A stretch of DNA of 64,000 nucleotides from Diploscapter coronatus (GCA_964036155.1 OZ038423.1:24133249-24197248), one strand, 5' to 3'. Positions 34,563-57,059 are shown, counted from the stretch's first letter. Program-made: numbers and translations. The notes: generated from the letters alone by a model not told the origin.

Positions 34563-35834
34563 TTAGGTTGATGCATTCCTGTTTTCCGATCTGTGCGAAA
34601 CAGTTCAACAGAACATAACTTTATTGGCTAACAAGGATATTAGATGAAATATTCGCCATCGCTGTCCACAGTCTTCTGCCAGCGACTGGGCAGCTTACGG
34701 ATTCCCTCGCCGTACCAAGCGGGCTGCTTGGAGGCGAAGTAGGTCTTCAACCATGCGTCGACCTCCGCGCGGTTCTTGAAGTGTGTCTCGCCAAGGACTC
34801 GCTGCATGTCCGAGAAGAGTCAGTAGTCGCTAGGTGCCATGTCGGGCGAGTAGGGGGCATGGAGTACAATGTGCCATCCGAACGTTGTCAGCTCCTTTTT
34901 CACCTGTTTACACACATGAGGGCGGGCGTTGTCGTGGAGAAAGTGAAGACGACCTCGTAGCCAGGGAGTGGATTGGACGTGAGCCTTCAAGTCTCTCAGC
35001 TGGCGAGCGTAGACATCACCCGTGATCGTCGTACCCTCGGGTAGCAGCTCCCAGTAGATGGGGCCTTGGACGCCCCACCATACGGATAGCATCACCTTCT
35101 TCTGGTGCGTTTCGTCTTTGGCGACGGGTTCCGGCTGATCCTCCTTGTCCACCCACTGGGCACGTCTCACAACGTGATGGTAGACGATCCATTTCTCATC
35201 TCCCGTTATGAGATTGTCCAGCCAGGCCGTCGTCCTTTCGTATGTAAGAAGACTCATTGCTGTGTCAACTCGACAATTCTTGTTCTTGTCGCTCAAGACG
35301 TGGGGAATCCAACGGCCCAACTTTCGTACCTTGCCGAGCTTCTTCAGTCCTCGAACGACAGTTGCCTGTCTACTCCGAGAGTCTGCGCCATTTCTCGCGT
35401 AGTAGCGAATGGATCCCCTTCGACTGTGCTGCGCAGCAAATCCAAATCCATCACTCGTGCAGGTTGCGACCTCTCCTCGTCTTCGAGATTGTAGTTGCGG
35501 GCCTCGAATCGTTTGAACCAATTGCGTACTGTGTGCTCGGAGGGGACTTCCTGGGGATATACTCGGGCCAGTTGACGGTGGGTCTCGGGTGGTTTGGTGC
35601 CAGAGAGGAAGAGAAATAACATTACGTTGCGTATGTGGACACTGTTTGGGTGGAATCGATGGGGCATTGTGGGAACTAGACTGCTCACTAGCTGGTTGTG
35701 GCACTGCGACTGATAAGAGGGAGGGGCAAGTTGTTTATATTATAGAGCACAGTGGTTGTTGTCGCGGTCGGCCGCAGAGGGGAGGGAGCAAAGTACACAT
35801 ATCAAAAACGGAAAACAGGAATGCATCAACCTAA
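34563..35834 (-). mobile_element. Full-length mariner element (1272 bp)
   Basis: The ends are inverted repeats starting TTAGGTTGATGCATTCCTGT and identical over 26 bp (34563-34588 and 35809-35834). TA dinucleotides at 34561-34562 and 35835-35836 are the target duplication. The element is far more GC-rich than its surroundings, consistent with horizontal or recent arrival. It carries one decayed transposase gene on the minus strand. Confidence 0.95.
34640..35688 (-). pseudogene. Mariner transposase, frameshifted and with a premature stop
   Basis: The N-terminal half (from 35688, MSSLVPTMPHRF, helix-turn-helix region) is in one frame until about 35358, where the coding sense passes to another frame just after GVDRQ. 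A second defect is an in-frame TGA at 34820-34822 directly after APSDY. The remaining C-terminus runs to a stop at 34640-34642. Catalytic residues of a D,D34D mariner are visible: TGDEKW, HDNARPH and YSPDMAPSDY. At roughly 350 codons it has the normal family length. The copy cannot make a full transposase but its ends could still be mobilised by a relative. Confidence 0.9.
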
Positions 35835-35836
35835 TA

Positions 35837-38800
35837 TTAAATTTATGCATATTTTCGATGTACTAATGAACGTAGTTTGCAATATTCTAGGCCAGATTTG
35901 AAACACTTTATTTTAACTCTTACCAAATATAAGATAAGACTACTACGGATTTAAAGTTTTTTTCGAAGCCTTAGAAAACTCGAAACTTACGATATTTGAT
36001 TAATCCAAGATTTGCAAAATTCAAAATTTCTATTTTGGTGAAAAGTTCATGTTTAGTCGCGAAACGCGGGGTCTTGCAGAATATCTGAAGCCTTACATTC
36101 ACATTTATTCGTGAAAAACTTTTATGTTCTATCATTCGACGAATTGTTAGAGACGTAGGGGATTTCATAGTTGGGACGTTTGGAGATTTGCCTACTCAAG
36201 ATTTGCATGCTTGAACTACGTATTTTCCGGCTTCCTAAAATTTGAAGTTTATCGAATTTCCTATATCTAAGTTAATCCTTCAATATTCTCTTCAGATCGA
36301 ATTATTCACAGAAAATTCTGCATTTACTAAACCTTCTCATGATGGTAGTTAATAAAAACTAGATCAGGGCTTATTTTGATTAAAAATAAGGGATTTTAAT
36401 ATTTGATCATATCAAATATCAGGAGATTAAGAAAATTTCATTTAATAAAGTTTTAGGATTCAGGCCAGAAAACAATTTTTAGGAATAATACTCTTATATT
36501 CTCATCATTTCCGGACTTATTTGTTGTGATTAAGGTTTCATGATCAAAAATTTTAAAAAATAAAAAAAATAAAAAAATAATAAATTTCTCCTACGCTCTT
36601 CTTAAATAAATTATGATCTAAACAGCGATATTTTTAATTCAATTTTATGGGTTTGTTTTGTGGGAATGCCAAATTTCTGTTGTGAATTCAGAAGAAATTC
36701 GGGGATAATTTTATTACTGAATTGCAAAATATTTTTTATTTGAACGTTCGTCCATTCATTTTCTAGACGTTACGTATTTCATTGAATTATTCATGTCATG
36801 CTCATCCCTTTCTGATATACATAAAATAGAATACTTATCAGAAGTGCAAAATCTTGAATAATTTATGGATTTTCAAATTATTATGGCCTCAACATTATAA
36901 TAATCTTAAAATGATGAAATTCGATATTTATCCGTCATTTCATACCTGACAATCAGGATCTTCTATGGTAAAATCATCTGAAGTATCTAAAAATGGTATT
37001 TTTGGTAAGAATGACCAAAATTTGGTTGATTTTTTAAGAATATTTTCAATCCTTCATCATCAAATTGCTATTGTTTTTCGTCATTTTCGTATTTTCGTTG
37101 ATCCGTGACTCTAGTATTTTCGCGTACATTGAATTCATTGAACTTTTCGCGTATATTTTTCACCTAGCGCGGCGGGCTTTATTCAATTTCCCTAATAATG
37201 AGGATGATTAGCATGAATAACTCGGGGAAGAAGAGGTTTTTGTTTGATATCTTGGAGGTTTTCCGAGGTTCTGAAGTAGTCGTTTTTAAGTTTTTCGGAG
37301 CTCGCTTGAAGTTAATTTTTAGGTTTTCAGAAAGCTCTTGAAATTAGTTGAGATTTATCCAATTTTTGAAGACTAAATTAGTTTTTTCCTCCTTATTCCA
37401 AGTTTTTGGAGCTTTTATCTCCAAATTCTGCCATAATAGTTCTATGAAAGTTGTAAAATAGATTCATCTCTGACATTATTTTCTATTCATTTTGCGTATC
37501 TAACTATTTACCACGTGTTAGTATAATAGATCGAAAATTATATAAATAAATAATTATATTCTAGGGAATTTTACGTATTAAATGGGTAAAATCAATCTAA
37601 CAGTGCCATATCTGAAAACAATCAGCTAGAAATCGCAAGAAAAACTCATTCTTCGCCTTCCCTGAGTTTTATCGGGAATTTTAAATCCTGAGAAAATTTC
37701 TTAAATCCGAGCAAAATCTAATTATTTTTCTAACAATTTTTTAATGTTTGAAAATTTTCAAAAATAAACCAACCCATCAAGTTATTTTCCAAAAATGATC
37801 AAATTGAGCTTTATAAATAGTGAGCACTATTTGAATCAGACAATGACCAAATATTTACAATATATGCGGGTCTCTAAAAATGATGTGTTCAAGTAAAAAT
37901 GGCACTTTTCAAATATGGTCATTCTAATTTTGACGACTCCTTTTTTCGATATATTCATTTTTGGTCTGCGTTTTCACATGCACATCCATCATACTTATTT
38001 TGGCAAAAATTTATCAAAAGCCCCTCTTTACCTAAGTTTTTGAAAAGGCACATATTCTGCACGTCTTTTGCAGATTTTCGACGCAAAACAATCAACAAAA
38101 ATATGATTTTGTTATTTCGAGGGAAAATTTTGCCATGTTTTTATTAACCTATCAGACTTTTCGAATTTTTGAGTAAAAGGAAGTTAGACCTAGGTTAAAG
38201 ATTTTTCATAGCTTTTTGCCGGAAAAAATCCCGTTCGTATTTCAGCTTATAGGGTCGTTTTCAACATTTCTGCTAATTATCATCGAGGCGAGAAATTGTA
38301 TGAATGTGTCTTAGGGCTTTAGTCGTGTTTCTCAGAAAAAAGCAACGCCATTTACTTAACTAGTCAAAATCATTCAGATCTTGTATATAATATAAAATAT
38401 ATGCAAATTCTGTGATGTAGTCATTCTGTTAATGAGCATTTATCGAATTTTCCAAGTTTTGAATGATATAGGATTTTCAGCTCTCACGTAGAAGGATATT
38501 TAGTATAATTGAAATCGTTATCTTACTTAGCTTCATTTTAGATTTCCTTAAATTTCAAGTTCAAATATAATAGTTTTAGATTCAAATACTCTTTCTCATG
38601 ATATATTATTACGCGAACTATCGTATATTTCAATATTTTATATCTTTGCATTTTCATAATCTGTATTTTATGACATTCTAAAGTGTAGAACATAACATTT
38701 GACTGAATTCCAAGGATAGGAACTTAACTTTTTGTTTTCTTCGAGATATTTGCAACTCCATAATCATGAGATTTTATTAACTTTTATGATTCTGGCCCTA

Positions 38801-41800
38801 GCTTAGGACAGGTCTTTGATCAAAAACATCTAAGACTATGAGTTATTCTGTAAATATGTTGTGATGTTTAGTCTTTATCAAATATGAGCGGGACTAAACG
38901 GCTAGACTTAAGCTCGATATAACGAATACTGTAAGCTATCATTTAGAAGGAATTTCATCTTATGATATTTTTCGAAATCATATTAAATTTATGAAATTAA
39001 CTATACTCTAATATCCATTTCAAGTTGGCAATATTAAAGCTAATAATTTCTGAATGAATCCATTTTTTCTTTGAAGCACACTCAACTTGAGAAGATCATA
39101 TCTTGAGCCACTCGTCGTTCTGAGATCTGATAAACTATAGAAGATCTGTAGGGTAAATAACTCACGATATTTTTCCTTCTCTATAAATTATGACACCAAA
39201 GCGCAGTTGGTTTTAAAAATTGACTTTTTGGAAAATTTCCTTTCTTTTCTGGTTAAATTACATATCTTCTAAAGAAAAATAGCTCATTCCTGTAAAATTC
39301 ACGTACTTTTTCTATGTTTTGCTGATCTTCTAGTCATTTTTGACTCGAATCTGAAATTTTTCGCAATTTTTTGCCGCCCGAACTCATTCAGGTCTGGGTT
39401 TATTTGTACATGGTCTTTGGAAGGGAGGAAATAGCGAGAAACCTCGATTTTTCACGGCAAAACTCATATTTCTGCAAAAATCTGTGTCTTTGCTTTTGTT
39501 AATTGGTGAACATAAATCAGAATCCAGAGAAATCACTTTTTTGCAAAAAAATGAACGGAGCATCTTAAAAAAAATCAGTAACATGAGATTTTTACAATGT
39601 TTAAGCGAGAAAAGTAGGCGGAGCGAGGGTCAGAAATTACGAGCGCAAGAAAATGAGTTTTTAAAAAATGTTTCAAATAGTTTTTTAAAGAAAGGGTTTA
39701 TTGATTTTGTCGAAAATTGTATTTCATGACTACCTATTTTCTGTTCGTATTTTGCTCTAATTTTAATAATTTGCAATATAACAATTTTTACTCGATTTTT
39801 AAACATGATTGAGATATTGCGCTTTAGTCTGGAAAAAATCGGATTTGTTCTTTTTACCTTGTTGCAGATATTTCCAATGATTTCACGAATTTCCTGTCAA
39901 AATTCATGTCTCGCTTTTGAAATCGTTTGGGCGTACAAATCCAAACTTTGATCTGCACCCCCAATGAATTTGCGAGCCCGAAAAATTTTCGCATAGCCTT
40001 GTTCAAATATGTAGCATTTCCATGCACAGGCACAAACCACGCCTCGGAGAAATAGCATCGGCTTTTGAAGAGAGCGAAAAGAAGTAGAAAATAAAAATGA
40101 GAGATAAAATAGAGAAAGTAGTTAGAAAAGTTAGAAATAGCATTAGCTTAAAGAGAGTGAAAAGACGCAGAGAAATTAGAAATAGTCTCGGTTAGAGATA
40201 AACTATAGGGTTGGCAAAACGCTTAGCATAGATAGTCCCATTTAACCGAATCGTGACTTGAATCGAATTATATTTTTTATATTTTAGAAATTGTATTTTT
40301 CAATTTTTAGGATGATTTTTAGTTTATGTTTTCCGAACTAGATCGATTTGGATCTAGTTTTCTCGTAATTTAGTATTACGGAAAATTTCGCTAATTTTAA
40401 CTTTTATGTCTGGTATCCAAGAAACCTTTCGCAAAAATCAGATATTAATTGAATTTGAAAATTTTCGATGACAACATAAATTACCTGGATTTTCTCAAAA
40501 ATATTTAATTTGAACTTAAAAATTTCGAGTTTTCAGACGAAAGTTTATAAATTCGTCAATTATTTTTCCTCCAGTGGAACAAAATTTGGGAAACCTAGCG
40601 AAAATCCGGTATGGGTGGGTTAAAGGTTTAAACCGCTATAAAAACTCAACTAAAGTTGAGAAAAACTTGAATTTCCTTGAGTCTAGAGCATTTCCCCTGA
40701 TACTACTGGATTTTTTCACGATTATCAATTCTTAGCCGCGAAATTTTTCTGAGATAAATTATTATGCATCTTTCATGGTAGATTCATGCTGAAATTTCGC
40801 TATTTTAAGTTTAGAGGTTGAAAAATTATCTTGGAAAAGATAATGAAGATGAAAATTAACCTAGCATTTTTGGAATTTTTCGTAAAAATGGGGTTCAAAA
40901 GTTCTAGGATAGGGGCTTTTTGTCAAGATTAGAACCCCATTTTTCCAAAGTCCGCCCCACCTTTAAAACTTGCTTTTCTTAGAATTAAAACGCACTTATT
41001 TTGCTCATTTTGTTTTCTCAGCGGCCATAAAATCCTACCATTTTCTTTGACATTTCAACTTCGGGTTTAGAGTTTTCAATAACTTCTCAGTAAAACAAAT
41101 AAGAAAACTGCATCTTACTATACATACTTTCACGAATGTTAGATTTCCCGAATTCGTCTAAATTGAGGCAATAAGCATGAGTAATATGTAGCGTAATGGT
41201 TAATTTCTTCGACTTACATGATTTTTGCAAAAAATCCAACGTTCCAAAAATGCGTGTCGATTAAAGATTAGGTAATTAAGGGCTGAAACACACGTTTCCC
41301 GACGAATACATTAGAGGCGCTATTTTCGTATTTTATGTAACGCTTCAAAGTTCCGGGACAGGCTTTCGCTAAGAATCATTCATTTTTTTTTTCTAAATTC
41401 GAAAATTTAAAAATTCTATACGATATTTTATTAATCATTAAAATATAATGAATTTTATTTTTAAGACAGTTATTTAACGTTATAGTTTTACACAATACTT
41501 TTCATTTTTTTAGCATAGTTCTTTCTGAAAAATAGCTAATTATCTCAAACTTAAAATTCACTCAGACTTTTCATATGATCGTTTTTTTGTGAAATTACAC
41601 ATGCTATATGATATTTAAATCGACCATAGATCATACGTAGTCTATTGTTCTAATGTTAACCAAGACAATTATGACCAGTTAAGTTGGCTCTATGACTTTT
41701 AGGCAAAGTTTACTTTCTCACATTTGGACATATTAAAATATCATGACCTCCCCAAGAGTATTGCTGAATTTCGTACCTAAAAATTCAAAGAAGCTAAGTT

Positions 41801-42692
41801 TTTCGACTGAATACAAATTCTATTCATCTTAAATGAATTTTTCATAAATGGACATTTTTGAGAGGGCTTCCTGGAAATTTTCAACCACTTAACTTTTGAT
41901 TTTCAACGTTTCAGAAGGACATCTTAGATAATTAGTATTTTGAGAGATGTTTTTGCAGAAAATTCTACTAAAATGATGATCTTTCAAATTTCAATATTTA
42001 TGGGCCTTTGAAGATGCTTAATAGTAGATCAAAAACCTTATACTAATAATAATAAACTCATTCAGTCTAGGACGAGAATAATTACCCAATTTTATGCTTT
42101 TCCTATAAATATTTGCTCCGATTTTTAGATAATCTAGTCCACATAATCTTTTTTTCGCGATATCTGTTTAAGTAATGGCTTTTTGATCATTAAATTGAAA
42201 AAAAAACATTTTAATTGATCGTAAAATATGGAAACAATACGTTTTATGATTCAGGAAATCAGTACTTTCAATACCTTTCTTAAGCATATTTTCATCGTGA
42301 ATTTTTCAGGTTCGAATGTTTTGATATATCCTTACATCGAATTCTTTTATTACATTTCATCACATGATGAAATATTGTCTACTTCTTAAAAATATCTAGA
42401 CTATCATGATTTATTCCGAACCCGCACCCATCCCTCAGCTATTTCTGACTTCTATTGTACTTTTCATTCCTATCTTGTGGTCATAAACTCATTATATTTG
42501 ATGTAAACTTCTATTTAAGGATCAGAATCTTGATATTTTGAGCATTTTTACTACTATATCGTGATTTTCATAATATAAATTCGAAATTTCACTAATTATA
42601 TAAATTTTAATATTCTTATTTCGAGATTCCATGTTACTATTGTAATTTTAGGCTATAAATTTAAAACTAATTTTCAAATATGCAAACTTCAG
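35837..42692. other. ~6.9-kb gene-free AT-rich region
   Basis: No frame with coding character was found on either strand. 40050-40200 is a purine-rich tract with AGAAATAG-like words. 40884-40896 and 40932-40944 form a perfect 13-bp stem (AAAAATGGGGTTC) with a 35-nt loop. Short A/T runs occur near 36550. It may include distant regulatory sequence of the GPCR gene. Confidence 0.55.
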
Positions 42693-42709
42693 ACCAGAGA
42701 TGTGATATA

Positions 42710-45700
42710 ATGTCGATAGAGAACGGTACTTGTGACTCTATTCGGGACTATCTTCGAAAAACCCAGAACGACATAACGCTAGAGCCCGAAACTATCGCTG
42801 TTTTTGGTCTATTATATTCGCTATTCGTAACGTAAGTTGTAAAACACATTAATTGAGGATTAATTCGTAAAAATAGCCATATTACTATTGTTTTTAAGCT
42901 CAGGACTAATATATATTATCGTGCTTAAACTACAAATCCAGACTCTAACCTTGCATTTTGGGGTTTTTGGGCCTGGCATTCGAGTTTGGGAATGAATGGG
43001 GATACCTAATTATTGATTCAAAATTTCTAGCGAAACGCGGTGGAGATGTCATTTTAAAGGGATACGCAACATTAACTTTCAATTATCGGTATTTTGCGAT
43101 AACTTTCATTATGTACCCTGTCTGGCCTTATTAGGCTAATGCCACAGGCTTATTAACCTTTCACTCGTGAGTTTTCGCTGTTTTGAAGAATACGAAAAAG
43201 GTGGAAAATCTTCGTTAAGAATGCTCAAAATATGCTTCATTGTTAAATTTTAGGAAGGGCTTTATTAAAAATTAGCATTGGAGCAGATTTTACGCAGAGG
43301 GGATATTTCTCAGTAAAAGTCGATATTTTCAACGTGTTTCGTTCGAATGTTTGAACAAGCCCGAAAAACGATGACACGAAGTTTATAATGAGAGCCGATT
43401 TTTGCAAGAACGCGAAAAAACCGCGTGTTTGAAAAACTGACGACTTTTTACCGGAACTAGCAAAATATCGGGTTACAACAAAAGTGTACATCTTTGAGTG
43501 GAAAAACGCGATTTTTACCCGAATTTTACTCGAGTTGTCAAATTTGAAAGTTGTTGTACACCGAACACATTTTTACGTGTGGAAATTCTACAATAATGTC
43601 TAGTTTTAAAAAATGCACGAAACTCAGAAAACACAAAGTTGAATACTTTTTGAACCTTAAAAGTAAGCAAGTTCGTAAAAAACTCATCGTATTTCAAGAA
43701 GTTTCGTCTTTTAATCTAGAAATTAAATTTCAAATTCAGAGTAACTACCAACTTTTAATTTACTGGAAAATTCTTAAATTGGGCAGCATTTAATTTGGCT
43801 AACTTATGCAATTTCTTTGTCATTTTGCGTGACCAATTTTGAGCCACCACGTGCCTGAAGCGTACCCAAAATTTAAAAATTCACCCTGCAAAATGTCGCT
43901 GAAATTTCCGACTTTCGCACCGAGATTTCGCCCGGCGGAATTTCAAAATCACCTAGAGTCCGGCCCCGTACCACTTGTCCCCTTAGAAGATGCTCGAGAA
44001 AAACCCACCAGTAACGAAAATGGCAAGAAAGGTCTAGAGATTAACCCAACCTATGACATAATAGCTATTTCTTCAAGTAAATAAGAAAAAAGGTGAAATG
44101 AAATGACAAACATGCTTCAAATTTAAATTTATAGAAATACTCTTGAAACAGTAATAATAGCTATGTGTTAGGGGTTTGAAGGCTTTATGTATTTTCGTTG
44201 GATTCAAAATGACTTCTTGGGCAAAAATTACAGTATTCTTGTTAATTTTTAACCAAAGTGTAATATTTCTAAAAATAGAACATCTATTCTTCGCATTACG
44301 AAATTTCTACAATCGCGGCTATTCGGATATCTCATCTTCAAGCTTCCTTAATCCCAGTCAGAAATGAAATCCGAGTACGGGGCTTCTTCGGCCAAGTGAC
44401 CACCAAAGAATTAATCCCCCGTATAATAAATGAATTAAAAATCATCAATCTGAATTTTCCCAAAAACTTTGCCTAACTTGGATTTGAACTTTATAAAATT
44501 ATACAAACAGGAAACTTACTAATGCACTAACGAGTCACACTTCAGGTTGGGAGTCGTTGGCAATTTACTCGTGGTGATATCCGTCTGCCAACATAGAGCG
44601 TTGCATTCCGTTAGAAACATATTCATCGTATCGCTATCATGCTCAGACATCGTGGTTTCCATCGTTTCAGGTATAAAATTTTACATGAATATCTTAAATA
44701 ATTTCAATTTCAGGATCAGTAACTTCGATAACTGCCTTCACGAAGATTTGGCTTTTCGGGCCACAGCTATGCTATTTAGTACCACTAATACAGGTATTTT
44801 CATATTTTTACTTGAAACAGCCATGATTTAGGGTACTTCCCTATGTTTTTCAACGCTGACGTTAACCGCTATTGCCATTGATAGGTTCATCCTAATTATC
44901 TACCCGACGAGGAGGTAATTATCTATAATTAATAGAGCTAATTATCCTTGATTGTGTTAATTAAGGCCCATTCAAAGGAGACATGCGTTTCGAATGGTAG
45001 CATTCAATTGCACGGTAGCGTTGGCGATTTCGTTTCCGATGTTTCTGAAGCAGAAGCTGGTAAAATGGGAAAATTTCTGTGGAAAATTCTGCACGGAAGA
45101 CTGGGGCGTGGATGTACATATGAGGAGCGTTTACGGTAAGATCTTACTGCATCTTATAGGTAAAAAAGAGTTCTATTTTAATGCGTATTAAAATATAAGC
45201 TTCTAATTACGAAGTCTTCTATTAAAGATTTTTATTTTAGGAACTCTCGTGCTGATATTGCAATTTGCTATTCCTCTAGTGATAATTACATTTTGTTATT
45301 CGATGATCTCGCTACAATTGAGTAAGGTAAATGACAAACTGAAATATGGGCTTTTAAAATAATAAACGACATTTTAAAATTCAGGGTCTAATGTATCGAA
45401 ATAGAAGAGATGAAGAGATACCTTTATCTGGTATTAAAATGATTTAAATTCATTTTTTATCTCATACTTAAGATCAACGAAAAGCCGCTTTAAAGAGACG
45501 TATACGAACAAATCGGATGCTCATAGCTATGGTAGTTGTCTTAATTTAAAATTTAAAGTAGATCTAGAAGTAATTTAACTATCTTTTATAATAGATATAA
45601 ATATGACCATTACTGTCTTCAAAATTATAATTGTCAAAATGCAAAAATAAGTTTTCAGGTCGGAGTATTCTTTTGTTGTTGGGTACCTTCCGTAGCATTC

Positions 45701-46943
45701 AATTTCTTGAGGGATTACGGTTGGCTGCCCGAATTCGTCAAGAAACAGGAGTACTTCTTCGGAGTCATAACGCATTGTATATCGATGAGGTAAATATTTC
45801 AAATAATTGAGGCGGGGTTTAGATCAAGAGCATTTTAGCTATTATTTTAAATGCTTGGGGCGATTCCGCGAGATTGATTGAAAGAAATGATAAGAGAATT
45901 TTATTTTTCCTGAAGCATCATATTTTCGATGGTAAACAAGGGTCGAGCTAGAATCAATAAGTCGAGAGATTAGAAATGAATGATATCTTCTAAACATATG
46001 AAACAATTGCAGCTCAACCGTCTGGAATCCCTGTCTCTACGCTCTAATGGTAATTTAACTTTAACCAACGTTGTTTTCCAAATATGGTATAAATTCAGAA
46101 CGAACAATTCCGGGTAGCATTTGCGTCGTTGATACACACGCTCAAGGGCGATGAGCATGCGGTTCATAAGGTAACTTTTAAAGTTTAGTTTTAAATTACG
46201 GGTTTTAATATTATTTTACTATGAGAAATTTGACCAATATTTTCAATGCATGATGCCTAATATTTTCATGAAACATGTCTATCTAAGCTAAATTTTTTTT
46301 GTTTTTTTCTGATTTTATATCTGTAGATTCTTTATTATCAAATAGTGTGTGTTTTAACTCCGGTTATTTAAACTATGCTAATTCGCTTAACGCTTACAGT
46401 TAGCTTTATTAGGGTGATAGCCCGCGGCTCATATCTATGTACTCACCCACCGGTAAACCAATTTCGACTGATATGATGACCCTAAACGATTCCTGAAAAT
46501 TTTGGGGTAAGTTTGAGTGCGCTTATTTTAGAATAGAACATTGTTTGGGTAGATCGGAAATGTACCCCGAAAGCCAAAAAATAACCAAGTTTATTTTTTT
46601 ACCACTATGATATAGAACTGGAAGGGGAATTGGGGTTCTTATTCATTGGGTTTTGACGGTACTTTTCCGAGTCGTCGAATTTTTGTAGTGACCTAAAGTA
46701 GAAAACCCTTAGAATGCAGATGCATGGTCTCGACTTTCTGTTATCAGCATGGTTTATATCACAAAGTTAGCATAATATTGTGTAGATTATATTGAACTGA
46801 AGCGGAATTTTTAGAAAAAGTCAATATTTTATTGATTTTTCGAATTTCAGCGGCACTGCTCTCGCCTCTTATCGAACACGATTTTGGAAACCTCGCTCAG
46901 AAAATCGGGCACTAGATTACCGACACAAACCGACATTGTGTGA
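42710..46943 (+). CDS. Neuropeptide Y/F-like G-protein-coupled receptor (NPR family)
   Basis: Twelve exons (42710-42831, 44546-44670, 44714-44793, 44832-44914, 44966-45135, 45241-45326, 45385-45430, 45473-45531, 45659-45789, 46013-46049, 46099-46170, 46851-46943) give 367 aa. The N-terminus MSIENGTCDS carries an N-glycosylation sequon. TM1 is split by a 1.7-kb intron and contains LGVVGNLLVVIS. TM2 has SLSCSDIVVS, TM3 ends AIAIDRFILIIYP (DRF in place of DRY), TM5 is FAIPLVIITFCYSMISL, TM6 has FFCCWVPS, and TM7 is STVWNPCLYALM (NPxxY form). The second extracellular loop has paired Cys (ENFCGKFCTEDW). This pattern fits rhodopsin-class NPY/NPR peptide receptors; the ligand cannot be inferred. An acceptor at 42691-42692 gives a short 5' leader. 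Confidence 0.85.
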
Positions 46944-49354
46944 TATGAATACGTTCAGAGAAAAAATGCTATTCTTTTAATTGGCGATTTTTTACCTTTT
47001 TCTCTGAAAATATGATTTATGACAGGGTAACTTTGGCCAATTACTGTAATTTTATTATTTGTATTTATTTTTACCCCCTTTGATTATGATGTTATTTGTA
47101 AAAATCTGTTTCTGACGATGCAAAATTTTTACAAATAACTTTAACATCGATATTTCTTGAAACGCGGTTCGTTAGTATTGTTGTTTTTATCCTGTGTATA
47201 AAATAAATTATGGAATTTCACGGTTTTCTGCACGGCTCTATAGATATTGTACAAAATTAGAATAGATTCCTCTTGGTATATTTCATCTTTGTTTCTCTCT
47301 CCCCCTATTATTTCCTTGTCTATTCTAATTTTTCGATGAGCCTTCCACTCTACCTGTGCTAATTACAGAGCGGCCCTGTATTTCTGCTACTTTTAGGCAC
47401 TTCTTTGTTCGGACAAAATCTCATTATGCATCGTGTTTCAAAACAGCGATTTTTGAAAACCTCTCGTCATATGATAAAGGATAGGAAAAATTACAGAGAT
47501 TTTATACGGCGCTAGATATTTGAAGCATATAGTAATGATATGAAGTTTAAAATATCCATCTTTTAAACTTTAAAAATGATCGAATTTGGATATGAAAACC
47601 TAGAACCAAAAATTTTATATCAAAAAATTTCATAAGACGAATTTTGAAACTTTATTATAATTGTTGGCAATTAAAAAATACTTGACGCTACTGTAATTGA
47701 TATATTTTGCGAGTCCCCAAATTTTTCTGACTCAAGTCACGGGAAAATCAAGTTTCCCATGCAATTGAGCCCCTGTGCGCAGAGGCAAAATAATGCCATT
47801 TTTTAACGTTCTTAGATCTTGGTTTTTCAAGCGAAAACGATCAAACTGGGGGTGGCAATAATGGAAAAAGAAATAGAAAATGGAGAAGTAGTAGGAAAAT
47901 AAGGGAGAAAGAAATAAAGACGTGAGAAATAGCATGAAAAAATAAGAGAGAAAGTAAGAAAAACACTAACGATGCGACCCCATCCCAATGGCATGATTCT
48001 CTATGTAAGAAATGACAGAAAACCAGTTATGGCATTCGTTTTCTCTAGCTTCTCTTGAATTTTGACGATATTTCGTTTCTTTTAACAAAAATGCGATTTT
48101 TTCTTCAACTTTTTCTAGTTTCGTTATGTTCCTAGGAGTGGAATTTTGCTGGGAAAAGTGGAGTTTTTGAAAAAGAAGTTTTTATTTCAAAATAAAAAAG
48201 AATAACTCAGATCATTGCAATTATTTCGAATTATGTAAAGTTCAGAGATATTGAATATTCCGAAGAAAATGATATCATATTCAAATGCAGAGATGTATTG
48301 ACAAATGCATAGCCCTGGGTGAATTTTAAAGTGTACAAAACTTAAAAATACGCCATTTTAGGAAATTTTAAAAGGGTGCATTCTACAGGAAAAGATAATA
48401 TGATGCAAAATTGACAAAGGCAATGATTTCTTCTAAATCACAAAGTGAAAATCATATCGCAAAGGGGATTTAATAGATCCCTTAGATTTAAATTTTAAGA
48501 TCGGATACCCTAAGAATGCACGCAAAAAGACTCAAAAGTGCACATTTTTCGGAGATAACTTTGAGAATGGCCAATATAATATTCAAATTGAAAAATAGAA
48601 ATAATGACTATTCTACATTGGAATGTTCAGAAGTATGTATTACGAGGCAAAAATTAGCATAAAATATTTTAGTACACTGGCAAGAATAGCATAGCGGCAA
48701 GGTAAATATTATTTTTAGGAATGTTAAAAAGAAATGTCGGGTCCCGTAACGATAACTTAAAATAGAGGTTCGATTTCATGTAGTTGCATACGGTAAGAGA
48801 CGCGGTGAAAAGAAAAGCAAGACTGGCTAAAACATGATGGGAAAAGTAAGGGAATGAATACTTTTCAGATATAATTCTAAAAATGGTAGCAAAGTATTCA
48901 CGCTCTCTAAAAATAAAGACATAAGGTCCCGTAGCGAAGATAAAAAAATGCCCAAGGATTAATGTAACTTAAAATTAAGAGATCCTGAACTCGAAAATAA
49001 TGCCAAATAAAGTTAATAATTGGTGCCTAAAATATAGATAATTATTAAAGTTCGATCATGAGCTTCGAATAAAATTAGCTGTGACGAAAAAGAATTCCTG
49101 ATGCAAAGATTAAACCTGAAAACAGAATAGGTTTGGGGGAAACCCATTGCAAATGGAGAATTTCATGATATGGAGATGAAACAAATGGTAAGATGTTCAG
49201 AAATTCAGAAAATTTTGGAAGCTATAAATGAAGTTCGTGAAAAATCGTGGAAGTTCCTGGAATAACTTCAATCTTAGATCCTTAAGCTTTGGCAAACTTT
49301 AAGAAGCTTCGAAAGTTAAATATTGAAGTTGCAGAAACTTGAATGAAGTTAGAA
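46944..49354. other. Intergenic between convergent GPCR and NHR-25 genes
   Basis: A candidate GPCR polyadenylation signal AATAAA lies at 47202-47207. 47850-47970 is a purine-rich tract. No gene was recognised. Confidence 0.5.

Positions 49355-57059
<7,705 letters not shown>

Noticed and set aside
34834..35834. Plus-strand frames over the mariner copy
   Set aside because: Antisense shadows of the GC-rich transposase gene.
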